DNA of 64,000 bases from Pseudescherichia sp031979925 (GCF_031979925.1 NZ_DALZFB010000002.1:248001-312000), one strand, 5' to 3'; shown: positions 16,137 to 24,815, counted from the stretch's first letter. The notes: generated from the letters alone by a model not told the origin. Numbers and translations are program-made.

Positions 16137-16225
16137 ATTCAGATAAGCTTGTGAAGTTTTACCCGCTGCGACCAACAGCGTAAAAAATAGTTATCGCGGG
16201 AGCCTCTCCAGCTTCCGCCAGATAT

Positions 16226-16251
16226 AACCCGCCACCGTGCGGGTTTTTTTA
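16226..16251 (+). terminator. Terminator between regulator and lysis genes
   Basis: AACCCGC and GCGGGTT arms enclose a 6-base loop, followed by seven T. It lies 90 bp after the DUF1133 gene and 115 bp before the holin, like a phage tR' terminator overcome by an antiterminator. The rest of the 16137-16366 gap holds no gene. Confidence 0.82.
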
Positions 16252-16366
16252 TTTCAGGCCCCGGGAATCACTATCAGACGATCCCGTTATTAAACAGAGC
16301 CCGCGGGCCTGACCCTCTCTCTTACCCTATAGCGTCCTCTTTTACGCGGGCGTGGAAATACAGCGT

Positions 16367-16672
16367 ATGAACCCTACAGATGGACACAGCCTTCCTTACT
16401 GGTGGTCGTCGATGCTCGGTGTTTTTTCGCTTCTCTCTTTGCAGGATTACGTTTTCATCGTCGGGGCAGCGATCTCGGCATATTTCACGATTAAAACGTA
16501 TTACGCGAAGCGGCGCGATGAGCGTAATCGACTGGCAGAGGAAAAGAAACGTACCCGGCTGCTGGAGGCCTATCTCAACGAGATGGCGACCAGACCAGCC
16601 CATGAGCGACCGGCAACGGCCGAAGTGATTACCGAAGCAATGAGGAGGATTGGCCATGACCCAGCTGATTAA
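16367..16672 (+). CDS. Holin-like membrane protein
   Basis: This 101-residue protein has one clear hydrophobic segment (about 16-42) followed by a highly charged helical tail (AKRRDERNRLAEEKKRTRLLEAYLNEMATR). ATG 16367 is preferred to the GTG at 16352. Size, topology and position directly upstream of, and overlapping, the endolysin gene fit a holin that lets the lysis programme fire. The exact holin class is not clear. Confidence 0.75.
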   Translation: MNPTDGHSLPYWWSSMLGVFSLLSLQDYVFIVGAAISAYFTIKTYYAKRRDERNRLAEEKKRTRLLEAYLNEMATRPAHERPATAEVITEAMRRIGHDPAD

Positions 16673-17183
16673 AAAAGCGGGCGGGGCGGCTGGCGTTGTC
16701 TGCTCTGTCGGGATGATTATCGCGATGGTGCTCAACGCCGGGCATGTCCGGACAAACGAGCGTGGGCTAAGGCTGATCGGCAACGCCGAGTCCTGCCGCC
16801 GGGATCCCTACCTCTGTCCGGCAGGGGTGCTCACCGACGGCATCGGTAATACCCATAACGTCAACCTCGGCGTGCAGAAAACGGATGCGCAGATTGCGGC
16901 CGACTGGGAGAAAAACATCCTGGCGGCAGAGCGGTGCGTCAACGCCTGGGCCGCCGGAAAGCGCCTGAGCGATAACACCTTCGCCGCCGTCACTTCGCTG
17001 ACCTTTAACGTTGGCTGTGGCGCGATGCAGCGTTCCACACTCTTCAGGCTGCTACGCCAGGAGAGAGTGTCCGAGGCCTGCGCGCAGTTTACGCGCTGGA
17101 TCTATGCCGGAGGCGTGCCGCTGGCGGGGCTGAAAACGCGCCGCAGCAATGAGCGGGCGCTCTGTCTGGAGGGCGTGCCATGA
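16656..17183 (+). CDS. SAR endolysin (phage lysozyme)
   Basis: This 175-residue muramidase of the P21/P1 type starts at 16656, with GGAGG at 16644-16648. Residues 10-29 form a weakly hydrophobic, Gly/Ala-rich signal-anchor-release segment. The catalytic pattern E-X8-C-X5-T is at E45, C54 and T60 (IGNAESCRRD...TDGIGNTH), with Cys in place of the T4 Asp as in other SAR endolysins. It cleaves peptidoglycan after release from the membrane, so the tail particles can leave the cell. Confidence 0.93.
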   Translation: MTQLIKKAGGAAGVVCSVGMIIAMVLNAGHVRTNERGLRLIGNAESCRRDPYLCPAGVLTDGIGNTHNVNLGVQKTDAQIAADWEKNILAAERCVNAWAAGKRLSDNTFAAVTSLTFNVGCGAMQRSTLFRLLRQERVSEACAQFTRWIYAGGVPLAGLKTRRSNERALCLEGVP

Positions 17184-17569
17184 ACCGCCTTGCAGTCCTT
17201 TTTTCTGGCGCAGCGTTAGCGCTGCTGGCAGCGGCAGGCCTCGCCGTTTTTCATTATGGCAGCCAGTACGCCAGAGAGAAAAATCGTGCGGATAACGCCG
17301 ATCGTCTGGCAAGCAGCGCCGCTGCGGTAGCTGCAAACCTCCAGCGTACCGTATCGATTTTCAACACCGTCACCGAGGCTAATCAGCATGCAAAAAACCA
17401 GATTACGCTGGACGTATCAAGCGCTGCGCGTGAAATCCACTCGGCTGTGGCGAATGATGAGTGCGCTCTTCGCACTATTCCTGCTGACGCAGACAGTCGG
17501 CTGCGGCACTACGCAACCCGCCTGGGTTCCCGCACCGCCGCTCCCGCTCCCGTCCAGTTTGACCGCTGA
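17180..17569 (+). CDS. Rz-like inner-membrane spanin
   Basis: This 129-residue protein has an N-terminal transmembrane segment (about 5-25) and a periplasmic coiled-coil helix rich in Ala/Asn/Arg, ending VQFDR. It overlaps the endolysin gene by 4 bp and contains the Rz1 gene start in another frame, the classical Rz/Rz1 arrangement. Together with Rz1 it fuses inner and outer membranes in the last step of lysis. Confidence 0.88.
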   Translation: MNRLAVLFSGAALALLAAAGLAVFHYGSQYAREKNRADNADRLASSAAAVAANLQRTVSIFNTVTEANQHAKNQITLDVSSAAREIHSAVANDECALRTIPADADSRLRHYATRLGSRTAAPAPVQFDR

Positions 17570-17720
17570 AACCCCACAGCCCGCCATCCCGCCCGGAAGA
17601 TTGCGCTGGGGCCAAAGCCTTGACCTGAACCTTTCTCTGCTCGCCGCGTTAGGCCAGTGCAACCGGGACAAAGCCGATATCAGAGATATCGAAATTCAAC
17701 GGCAAACCAGTCTGAAGTGA
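17454..17720 (+). CDS. Rz1-like outer-membrane spanin lipoprotein
   Basis: This 88-residue lipoprotein starts in the +1 frame inside Rz. It has a signal peptide with a lipobox ending TVGC, followed by the Pro-rich stretch PAWVPAPPLPLPSS typical of Rz1. The tail is longer than in lambda Rz1. It ends only 10 bp before the first tail gene, exactly where a phage would carry terminase and head genes. Confidence 0.85.
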   Translation: MMSALFALFLLTQTVGCGTTQPAWVPAPPLPLPSSLTAETPQPAIPPGRLRWGQSLDLNLSLLAALGQCNRDKADIRDIEIQRQTSLK

Positions 17721-17730
17721 GGAATCTACT

Positions 17731-18276
17731 GTGAGTAATGACAGCACCACGCGCGGCTACCTGACACCGGTGGGAGACGGCCCCGCGTATGACGAAGCGT
17801 TAGAGCGGGAGATTGGCCGCTGGATAAGCGGCGTTGCCGGTCTGCCAGCCGAACAGGTTCTCCCTCTCTGGAACGCGCCGCAGCCACCTGTACATACCGA
17901 CGGCACGACATGGTGTGAATTTAGCATTACGACCGTGCCACCCCCCTTAAGCCAGTCTGATGTCCAGGTTTCAGACGAGCAGTCTGAACAGTGGACTTGG
18001 GAAGAGCTCGCCGTGAGCTGCAGCTTCTATGGCCCGCTAAGCGCAACAACGTCCGCCACCTTTCGTGCCGGAATGTTTATTGAGCAGAACAACGCTGAGC
18101 TGAACGTCTGCGGGCTGTCGCTGGTTGACGCCGGGGCCATTCAGAGCCTGCCAGAGCTTATCGATAATCAGCGGGTGCGGCGTTACGACCTTAACGTAAC
18201 GCTCTCCCGCAAAAATACCCGGACCTACAACGTCAGGGCACTTAAATCTGCATCTACACACTACTTCGGAGAGTAA
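17731..18276 (+). CDS. Phage neck/tail terminator protein, gp12-like (LIC_12616 family)
   Basis: This 181-residue protein starts with GTG at 17731 after GAGGAAT. Its pattern (GDGPAYDEALEREIGRWISGVAGLPAEQVLPLWN; FYGPLSATTSATFRAGMFIEQN) fits the LIC_12616 or neck-terminator family, which caps the head-proximal end of contractile tails. It is the first tail gene. In a headless particle it would close the tail tube end. Confidence 0.7.
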   Translation: MSNDSTTRGYLTPVGDGPAYDEALEREIGRWISGVAGLPAEQVLPLWNAPQPPVHTDGTTWCEFSITTVPPPLSQSDVQVSDEQSEQWTWEELAVSCSFYGPLSATTSATFRAGMFIEQNNAELNVCGLSLVDAGAIQSLPELIDNQRVRRYDLNVTLSRKNTRTYNVRALKSASTHYFGE

Positions 18277-18279
18277 ACT

Positions 18280-19425
18280 ATGCCACAGGGATTACCTGTA
18301 TCTAACGTCGTTAACGTCGACGTGATCATGTCACCACGCGCGGCCGCGGGTCGCAATTTTGGTGCGCTACTGATTCTTGGCTCCTCAACAACCATCCCAG
18401 TTAGCGAGCGCATTCGCCTCTACGCCTCGGCTGAAGATATCGGCGATGATTTTGGCGTTGATAGCCCGGAATATCAGGCAGCAGCGGTCTACTTCTCGCA
18501 GTCGCCAACCCCGCAGGAGGTCTACATCGGCCGCTGGGCGAAAACCCTGGCCACCACCGAGAGCGGTGAGACGGAGACGCTCACCGAGGCCGTCAACGCG
18601 GTACTGCAGTATACCAACTGGTACGGACTGGGTGTGGCGGACAGTGAGGCTATCGACGACGCCGAGTGGCTGAATGTCGCTTCAGCGATCGAATCCGCCA
18701 GCTTGAGCCGCATCCTGGCGATCACCGTCAGCGATCCGCAAACTCTCGATGCCGCGTCGACCACCGATCTTGCTTCCCGGCTGAAAGCGGCGAAATACGC
18801 CCGCACCTTTGTGCAGTACTCCACCAGCAGCAACTATGCGGCGCTGTCGGCCTTTAGCCGCGCGTTTACCGTTGACTTCAACGGCAGCAACACCACCATC
18901 ACCCTGAAGTTCAAGCAGGAGCCTGGCATCACTTATGAAGCGCTGACCGTGAACCAGGCGGCGGCGCTGGATAGCAAAAACTGCAACGTCTTTGTCTACT
19001 ACCAGAACGACACGGCCATCCTGCAACAGGGAGTGATGGCTAACGGCGACTTCTTTGATGAGCGCCACGGGCTGGACTGGCTGCAGAACTATGTCCAGAC
19101 CAACCTGTTCAACATGCTCTATACCAGCACCAGCAAGGTACCTCAGACCGATGCGGGGGTCACTCGCCTGCTTGCCAACGTGGAACAGTCGATGGATCAG
19201 GCGGTGACCAACGGTCTGATTGCGCCGGGCATCTGGAGCGGTGGCCCGGTTGGCCAGCTGGCGTCCGGGGAGACGCTGACCAAAGGTTATTACGTTTATG
19301 CTCAGCCGTTGGCCGAGCAGGCTCAGGCCGATCGCGAGGCGCGCAAAGCGCCATTAATTCAGGTTGCGTGCAAACTGGCGGGTGCCGTGCACTACGCCGA
19401 CGTACAGATTAACGTTGTTCGATAA
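18280..19425 (+). CDS. Contractile tail sheath protein (DUF3383 family)
   Basis: This 381-residue protein of the DUF3383 sheath family starts MPQGLPVSNVVNVDVIMSP. It has a conserved first domain (GALLILGSS...YFSQSPTPQEVYIGRW) and a C-terminal domain 'GYYVYAQPLAEQAQADREARKAPLIQVACKLAGAVHYADVQI'. Polymerised around the tube, it contracts to drive the spike into the target envelope. It is intact and in the standard sheath-tube order. Confidence 0.88.
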   Translation: MPQGLPVSNVVNVDVIMSPRAAAGRNFGALLILGSSTTIPVSERIRLYASAEDIGDDFGVDSPEYQAAAVYFSQSPTPQEVYIGRWAKTLATTESGETETLTEAVNAVLQYTNWYGLGVADSEAIDDAEWLNVASAIESASLSRILAITVSDPQTLDAASTTDLASRLKAAKYARTFVQYSTSSNYAALSAFSRAFTVDFNGSNTTITLKFKQEPGITYEALTVNQAAALDSKNCNVFVYYQNDTAILQQGVMANGDFFDERHGLDWLQNYVQTNLFNMLYTSTSKVPQTDAGVTRLLANVEQSMDQAVTNGLIAPGIWSGGPVGQLASGETLTKGYYVYAQPLAEQAQADREARKAPLIQVACKLAGAVHYADVQINVVR

Positions 19426-19436
19426 GGAAAAACTCA

Positions 19437-19877
19437 ATGGCTACTTACTCTTTTATGGATGTTACCGCCTCTCTCGTTGGACCTACTGGCGAAATCGATT
19501 TTGGCTACGGCTCGGCTAACGCCGACGAGGGGATCGTCGTGTCGATGGGTGAATCAAAAAACACCATGACCGTGGGTCTGGATGGCGAAGTGATGCACAG
19601 CCTGCATGCGAATAAGAGCGGCACCATTGCCGTCAGCCTGCTGAAAACCTCCCCGGTCAACAGGAAGCTCTCCCTGATGTATAACGCTCAGAGCCTCTCC
19701 ACCGCGGCCTGGGGCAAAAATGTCATCGTGATCCGCAACAAGGCCAGCGGTGAAACGGTGACGGCCCGCAGCGTAGCGTTCTCGAAACAGCCGGACGTCT
19801 CCAATGCCAAAGATATTGGCGTGGTGAAGTGGGAGTTTAACTGCGGCAAAATTGATCAGCTGCTTGGGGAGTTTTAA
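19437..19877 (+). CDS. Tail tube protein (DUF3277 family)
   Basis: This 146-residue protein of the DUF3277 tube family includes 'YSFMDVTASLVGPTGEIDFG', 'DGEVMHSLHANKSGTIAVSLLKTSPVN' and 'WEFNCGKIDQLLGEF'. It forms the hexameric rings of the inner tube. It directly follows the sheath gene and is preceded by AAGGAAAA. Confidence 0.88.
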   Translation: MATYSFMDVTASLVGPTGEIDFGYGSANADEGIVVSMGESKNTMTVGLDGEVMHSLHANKSGTIAVSLLKTSPVNRKLSLMYNAQSLSTAAWGKNVIVIRNKASGETVTARSVAFSKQPDVSNAKDIGVVKWEFNCGKIDQLLGEF

Positions 19878-19880
19878 TCG

Positions 19881-20333
19881 ATGGAGTTTGAAATCAAAGG
19901 CCACGCGTATCGCGTGGCAAAGCTTACCGTCTTCGATCAGCTGAAGGTCACCCGCAAACTGCTGCCGGTGCTGGCCGGGATGATGGCGGACGTGGGCAGC
20001 CTGCGCGCGCTGCTGCCTGCTGAAGGGAAAATGGACGGTGCGCAGGGGGATGCGCTGGCACCGGTGTTTGAAAAGGTGCTGCCGCGCCTTGCCGATGCGC
20101 TCTCCTCCCTGAGCGAGGAGGATACCAGTGCCATTATCCATCCCTGTCTTGGCGTCGTTGCGCGCCAGAATGGCAAGGGCTGGACAGCGGTATTTACCGG
20201 CGGCGAACTGATGTTTGACGATATCGACCTCTTCACCATGCTCCAGCTGGTGGCGCGGGTGGTCGCCGACTCGCTGGGAAATTTTTTGCCCGCACTCCCT
20301 ACCAGCGCGACGCCGGACCTGCATCAAGCCTGA
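19881..20333 (+). CDS. Tail assembly chaperone, short form (G-like)
   Basis: This 150-residue acidic/helical protein (MEFEIKGHAYRVAKLTVFDQLKVTRKLLPVLAG) lies between the tube and tape-measure genes, where tailed phages encode chaperones that coat the tape-measure protein. A slippery heptamer A AAT TTT lies in frame at 20279-20285, 48 bases before its stop. That allows a -1 shift into a downstream frame, giving a long form analogous to lambda gpGT. Confidence 0.8.
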   Translation: MEFEIKGHAYRVAKLTVFDQLKVTRKLLPVLAGMMADVGSLRALLPAEGKMDGAQGDALAPVFEKVLPRLADALSSLSEEDTSAIIHPCLGVVARQNGKGWTAVFTGGELMFDDIDLFTMLQLVARVVADSLGNFLPALPTSATPDLHQA

Positions 20334-20521
20334 CGCTCAATAGCCTGCCGGATGGGCTTTCATACCTTCTTGACCCGGTTGACGCCGGGTTAATTCCCTA
20401 CAGCGCGTTGAAAGATGGATCGATCGATCTGTGTGACGTCGCGCTGATGAATGACCATCTGGCCGTCAAAGCGGATAACCACTATCGCATTGAGAAATGG
20501 AGAGAGAGTAATGAATCCTAA
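20279..20521 (+). CDS. -1 frameshift extension of the tail assembly chaperone (T-like)
   Basis: The zero-frame reading is gg[A AAT TTT] ttg. After slipping by -1, translation continues from about 20285 through an open frame of 78 codons (FARTPYQRDAGPASS...WRESNES) to the stop at 20519-20521. The frame has no good start of its own, and it overlaps the tape-measure start (20511) by 11 bases. It therefore makes sense only as a fusion tail. Motif IPYSALKDGSIDLCDVALMNDHLAV looks protein-like. Confidence 0.75.
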   Translation, partial: KFFARTPYQRDAGPASSLTLNSLPDGLSYLLDPVDAGLIPYSALKDGSIDLCDVALMNDHLAVKADNHYRIEKWRESNES

Positions 20522-22166
20522 TATGATTGTGGCCCTCCTCGGCTCTCTCGGCGTGCCGTCCGGGGAGGGCGGCGGGCAAAGCCTTGAATCGCTGCTGGCA
20601 GGTGCCGCGCAGGGTGCGCTTAAGCTGGGTCTGGCGGTAAAAGACACTGCGCTGTCGATCTATGATTTTACGCTCACCACCGCAACCGGACTGGATAATC
20701 TCTATGCTATCTCCCAGCGCACGGGGGCGAGCGTAGAGGGGATCGAATCCATCGGCTATGGGGTATCGCAGGCGGGAGGCAACGTCGATGACGCACGCGG
20801 CTCGCTTGAGAACCTGTCCCGCTTTGTGCAGCAGGCGCCTGGGGCAGAGCGTTTTCTCAGCCAGCTGGATATTCAGGTACGCGATGCGTCCGGTCACCCA
20901 CGGGATACGGCTGTTATCTTTACCGAAGTGGGCCAGAAACTCGGCGCGATACCGCTACCTCTCGCCAGCCAGCGCGCAAAAACGTTGGGCATCAGTGATG
21001 ATACCCTGGCGGCGATGCGCGGCGGGGCGAGCAGCTTCTCAGCGCAGCATAGCGTCATGGCGAAGACCCTTGGCTTTAACGCTGATGACGCTGCTGCAGA
21101 CGCTAACCGGTTCATGACCTCCCTACGGGAGGTCAGCGCCGTGGTTGACATGGTGCAGGAGAAAATCGGCTCCCGCCTTGCCGGGGGGATGGCGGGCTGG
21201 CTCGACACACTAAGCCACTTCATTCTCGATAATTATCCGCGTATTGAGCAGGCGCTGCTCGGGATCGTCGACGGGATCGTGGCCCTGGGTGATACCCTCA
21301 TATCCCTGTTTCTGGGGATCCTCGAAGGCGCGTTAGATCTTGCTGACTGGTGGGGCGCGCTTGATGGGCAGACCCAGGATCTCATCACGCTGCTGGGCGG
21401 GCTGGCCCTCGCCCTCAGCGGACTGAATAGTGCGTTTCTAATGTCACCTGTCGGGCTTATCCTCGCTCTGGCAGCGGCCATTGCGCTGCTGTGGGACGAC
21501 TACAAAAAATGGACCGAGGGCGGGCAGAGCTTTATCAACTGGGGTGAATGGCAGCCCGTCATTGATGACGCGATAGCACTTATCAGCGATTTCAAAACCG
21601 CCATCAGCAGTCTCGTACATGCTGTCGCCGGGCTGCTTAACATTGACCTGGGCACGTGGTCACTAAAATGGGACTTCAGCAATGCGATTGCGCAGCTGGG
21701 TGAGTTCAACCAGATGCTTAAAATGCTCGCCGAGCTGCTGAAAGCCGTGGGTGAAAATCGTTGGTCCGACGCCGTTGAAATCGGTAAGAGCATGTTTAAG
21801 CAGGGTAGCGATAAGCCTGATGCGCTGCCTGCGGTAACGAACAGTGCGAACAAAGTGGCCGACTGGATTAAGGAACATTTTCATATTGATACGCGAAACG
21901 TCGGTAAAACGATTATGGACTGGGGTGAGGGTGATAAGGCTGCTGTGCTCAACCCGGAGAATAACCGGAGCATCTACTCTCGCGATCTGATCGAACAGGA
22001 GCGGGCTACCGCCATCGCGACGAACGTTGCCGGGCCGCAGCTTGAACAACACAACAGCTACCACATCTACGGCAGCAGCGCGCAGCAGATCGGGACCGAG
22101 GTGGAGCAGCGTCAGCTCTCCGCCAACGCACAGTTTATGCGCAGCAACCAGGTAAAGGTGGGCTAA
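20511..22166 (+). CDS. Tail tape-measure protein
   Basis: The protein has 551 residues from ATG 20511 (MNPNMIVALLGSLG) with GGAGAG upstream; the ATG at 20451 lies inside the chaperone extension and is rejected. It contains the TMP N-terminal pattern (LYAISQRTGASVEGIESIGYGVSQAGGNVDDARGSLENLSRF) and two long hydrophobic regions (about 230-265 and 290-335). Its length sets tail length. At about 0.15 nm per residue it predicts a rather short tail of roughly 80 nm. It is intact. Confidence 0.9.
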   Translation: MNPNMIVALLGSLGVPSGEGGGQSLESLLAGAAQGALKLGLAVKDTALSIYDFTLTTATGLDNLYAISQRTGASVEGIESIGYGVSQAGGNVDDARGSLENLSRFVQQAPGAERFLSQLDIQVRDASGHPRDTAVIFTEVGQKLGAIPLPLASQRAKTLGISDDTLAAMRGGASSFSAQHSVMAKTLGFNADDAAADANRFMTSLREVSAVVDMVQEKIGSRLAGGMAGWLDTLSHFILDNYPRIEQALLGIVDGIVALGDTLISLFLGILEGALDLADWWGALDGQTQDLITLLGGLALALSGLNSAFLMSPVGLILALAAAIALLWDDYKKWTEGGQSFINWGEWQPVIDDAIALISDFKTAISSLVHAVAGLLNIDLGTWSLKWDFSNAIAQLGEFNQMLKMLAELLKAVGENRWSDAVEIGKSMFKQGSDKPDALPAVTNSANKVADWIKEHFHIDTRNVGKTIMDWGEGDKAAVLNPENNRSIYSRDLIEQERATAIATNVAGPQLEQHNSYHIYGSSAQQIGTEVEQRQLSANAQFMRSNQVKVG

Positions 22167-22723
22167 TGGATTATCTTTCAACGCTGTTTCATCATCATAC
22201 GCGACAAATCGGCGTGATTATTCCCAGCGTCGTCACCTCTGAAACGCACACCGATACGTTGACGATTACCGAGCATCCGATTGAGGATGGTGCGGTGATT
22301 GCCGATCACGCCTATAAAAAACCGGCAGAGCTGACGATGAAGGTCGGTTTTGCCGGCGGTGGTGCGCTGCTGGACTTTGCCGGCAGCCTTACTGCTACCA
22401 GTCTGTTAGGGCTGAGCCCACAGGAGACCTACCAGCAGCTGCTGGATCTGCAGGCGTCTCGAATGCCGTTCAACGTCACCACCGGAAAGCGGCAGTACAA
22501 AAATATGCTGATCGCCACGCTGAGCGTGACCACGGATAAAACGAGCGAAAACGTCCTTTTTGCTGATCTGACGCTGAAAGAGGTCATTCTCGTCCAGACC
22601 AAAAAGGTCTACGTGGCGGAGAAGAGTGAGATGAAGACGGGCGTCAATACGGCTGAGGTGCACAATACTGGCATCAAAACTACCAAGCCGGCAGGCGGCG
22701 TTGCGTTAGCTGCAGGAGGGTAA
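22166..22723 (+). CDS. Dit-like baseplate protein
   Basis: This 185-residue protein shares one base with the tape-measure stop (TAATG). The N-terminal region 'GVIIPSVVTSETHTDTLTITEHPIEDGAVIADHAYKKPAELTMKVGF' and the following 'YQQLLDLQASRMPFNVTTGKRQYKNMLI' fit the Dit-like family that rings the distal end of the tube in simple contractile tails. The C-terminal tail is Gly/Ala-rich. Confidence 0.78.
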   Translation: MDYLSTLFHHHTRQIGVIIPSVVTSETHTDTLTITEHPIEDGAVIADHAYKKPAELTMKVGFAGGGALLDFAGSLTATSLLGLSPQETYQQLLDLQASRMPFNVTTGKRQYKNMLIATLSVTTDKTSENVLFADLTLKEVILVQTKKVYVAEKSEMKTGVNTAEVHNTGIKTTKPAGGVALAAGG

Positions 22724-22725
22724 CG

Positions 22726-23028
22726 ATGACAATTGAAGAGATCCCGCTTACCGCAGATAACCAGCAGTTCAGTATCACTCTTGCTGGCACGACCTGGCAG
22801 GTGCGTATTATCTGGCGGGACAGGTGTTGGGTTATGGATCTGCAGGATGAGAGGGGAGAAGCATTAGTTTCCGGCCTGCCTCTGGTCGCCGGGGGGGATC
22901 TGCTGGCGCAGTATGCCTGCCTGCAGCCGGGCTTTAAGCTGATGGTTGTCTGCGACGCCAGTGGCCAGGAGTATCCCACGCAGACCGATCTGGGCAGCAA
23001 CAGTCACCTACTGGTTATTACGGAGTAA
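22726..23028 (+). CDS. Baseplate plug-like protein
   Basis: This 100-residue protein (MTIEEIPLTADNQQFSITLAGTTWQVRIIWRD) is mostly beta by appearance. It fits the small plug family seen between Dit-like and hub genes in Pam3-like simple contractile tails. The plug would close the tube lumen before contraction. Assignment rests on size, order and sequence style. Confidence 0.65.
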   Translation: MTIEEIPLTADNQQFSITLAGTTWQVRIIWRDRCWVMDLQDERGEALVSGLPLVAGGDLLAQYACLQPGFKLMVVCDASGQEYPTQTDLGSNSHLLVITE

Positions 23029-23033
23029 GCAGC

Positions 23034-23993
23034 ATGGCACAGAACTGGATGCGCCACTTCGAATTACAGCTTGCTGACAAAGACGGGGAGTGGATCGACT
23101 TTAGCGAATTTAAGGTGTTTTTCACGTGTAACTGGTACAACAGCAGCATGCCGCGAACCGCAGAGGTTAAAATTTATAACCTTAAAGCGGAAACGGTAAG
23201 CCGGATCGCCGGAAAAGCGTTTACCCGCATTCGAATTGTTGCTGGTTACGACGGCATCGCCCCGGACGTAGCGGCTAGCAGCGTGGGTCAGGCGCGAGAG
23301 GTGAATGCAGCAGCGGTAGGGCAGAGCGACGGCCGCAACTACGGTATGATCTTTAGCGGTGAAATTAGCGCCACGCAGACTGGAAGAGAGGAGAAGGAGA
23401 CGCTCTCTACCTGGGTACAGATTAAAGCCACGGACAGTGACAAAGCGCTGATCACCACCACTACCGCCCGGACACTGTCAGCGGGCTATACGCCTGAGGA
23501 TATCGATCGCCTGTTAATGAAGGATTTTTCTGTCGACGGTATTACTGAAGGGCTGAAGCCGAAAATGCCCACCACGGTCTATCCGCGTGGCCGGGTACTG
23601 TTTGGCATGACCCGGCATCTTATGGATAACCTGGCCGCCCAGTGCACCGCAACCTGGCAGTTCGTGGATGGTAAGCGGCAGATGATTGCCGATCATGAGT
23701 ATGTTCATGAGGCGATCCTGCTGAGCAGCACTACCGGGCTGATTGGTTCCCCGACGGCGATTGACGACGGTATAAAGGTGAAGATGCTGATTAACCCCAA
23801 CATCCGCATGATGGGGCTGGTGCAGCTTGACCAGCATATACCGTTTCCCGCAGTGCCGAACGGTGTTTATAGCGTGCGCGAGATCCTCTATACCGGCGAC
23901 ACCAGGGGGCAGCAGTGGTACATGGAGATGGTTTGCAGGCCGCCCGGCGTCGAAGATCCCTCTCCGAAGGCGACGCCGCCAAACAGCGCTTAA
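23034..23993 (+). CDS. Baseplate hub protein
   Basis: This 319-residue protein includes 'WIDFSEFKVFFTCNWYNSSMPRTAEVKIYNLKAETVSRI', typical of the N-terminal tube-like domain of hub proteins, then 'GMIFSGEIS' and 'VYSVREILYTGDTRGQQWYMEMVCRP' near the end. It links the tube to the central spike. It is followed by a terminator-like hairpin before the spike gene. Confidence 0.75.
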   Translation: MAQNWMRHFELQLADKDGEWIDFSEFKVFFTCNWYNSSMPRTAEVKIYNLKAETVSRIAGKAFTRIRIVAGYDGIAPDVAASSVGQAREVNAAAVGQSDGRNYGMIFSGEISATQTGREEKETLSTWVQIKATDSDKALITTTTARTLSAGYTPEDIDRLLMKDFSVDGITEGLKPKMPTTVYPRGRVLFGMTRHLMDNLAAQCTATWQFVDGKRQMIADHEYVHEAILLSSTTGLIGSPTAIDDGIKVKMLINPNIRMMGLVQLDQHIPFPAVPNGVYSVREILYTGDTRGQQWYMEMVCRPPGVEDPSPKATPPNSA

Positions 23994-24019
23994 GATTGCG
24001 CCTACCCGATGATAAACAG

Positions 24020-24040
24020 CCCGCCACCCGGCGGGTTTTT
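24020..24040 (+). terminator. Terminator-like hairpin inside the tail operon
   Basis: CCCGCC and GGCGGG arms enclose ACCC, followed by TTTTTG. It lies between the hub and spike genes, which otherwise belong to one late operon. An antiterminated polymerase would read through it; otherwise it would lower expression of baseplate and fibre genes relative to sheath and tube. Confidence 0.6.
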
Positions 24041-24059
24041 GCTTTCTGGAGCTTATCCT

Positions 24060-24815
24060 ATGTCCATATCAGACCAGACCCGCAGCGGCGAGCTCGCCGA
24101 AGTCTTTAAATCTGAGCGGGAGACCATCAAAAACCAGCTCCGCGTCGCCATGCCGGGCATTATCCAATCTTTCAATCCTGATGCCGTCACCGCGGTGGTA
24201 CAGCCCGCTATTCGCTATGTGCATATTGATATCAACGGCAAGCGAACAACGCAAGACTACCCCCTGCTGGTGGACGTGCCGGTGGCCTTTCCCCGCGGCG
24301 GCGGCTGTACGCTGACCTTTCCCGTGCGGCCCGGCGACGAGTGCGAGCTGATCTTTAACGATCGCTGTATCGATTTCTGGTGGCAGAGTGGCGGCGTGCA
24401 GGAGCCGGTGGACGATCGCATGCACGATCTTTCTGATGCGATCTGTTTTGTTGGCCCGATGTCTCAGGCGCAAAAGATCGGCAATATCAGCACCCGCGCC
24501 GCGCAGTTGCGTACCGACGACGGGGCGGCGTTTGTCGAAGTGGCTGCTGGGCATAACATCACAATAACCACCCCCGGCAAGCTTAGCGCTACCGCGCAGG
24601 GGGGCACCATTGTGACTTCACCCACTATTACCCTTAACGGCAACGTCACGATCAACGGCAGCCTGTCGCAGGGAATGGGGGCCGCAGGCGGTACGGCGAC
24701 GCTGCGTGGTCCCGTCACGGTGACGAACGATGTGACGGCGGGTGGTAAAAGCGTGATGACGCATACCCACAGCGGCGTGCAGACCGGCGGCGGCAATACG
24801 GGAGGACCCAACTGA
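24060..24815 (+). CDS. Membrane-puncturing spike protein (Gp138/gpV-like)
   Basis: The protein has 251 residues from ATG 24060 (MSISDQTRSG), preceded by GGAG; an earlier Met at 24009 lies across the hairpin and is rejected. It has an OB-fold domain with FPRGGGCTLTFPVRPGDECELIFNDRCIDFWWQSG, then beta-helix-like repeats rich in T/I/V/G and the tip MTHTHSGVQTGGG, whose HxH motif binds iron in P2-type and phi92 spikes. It is a homotrimeric needle at the baseplate centre. Confidence 0.9.
   Translation: MSISDQTRSGELAEVFKSERETIKNQLRVAMPGIIQSFNPDAVTAVVQPAIRYVHIDINGKRTTQDYPLLVDVPVAFPRGGGCTLTFPVRPGDECELIFNDRCIDFWWQSGGVQEPVDDRMHDLSDAICFVGPMSQAQKIGNISTRAAQLRTDDGAAFVEVAAGHNITITTPGKLSATAQGGTIVTSPTITLNGNVTINGSLSQGMGAAGGTATLRGPVTVTNDVTAGGKSVMTHTHSGVQTGGGNTGGPN

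Noticed and set aside
20451..20510. Longer tape-measure start at 20451
   Set aside because: The added residues overlap the chaperone's frameshift extension and look unlike a tape-measure N-terminus; ATG 20511 has a GGAGAG site.
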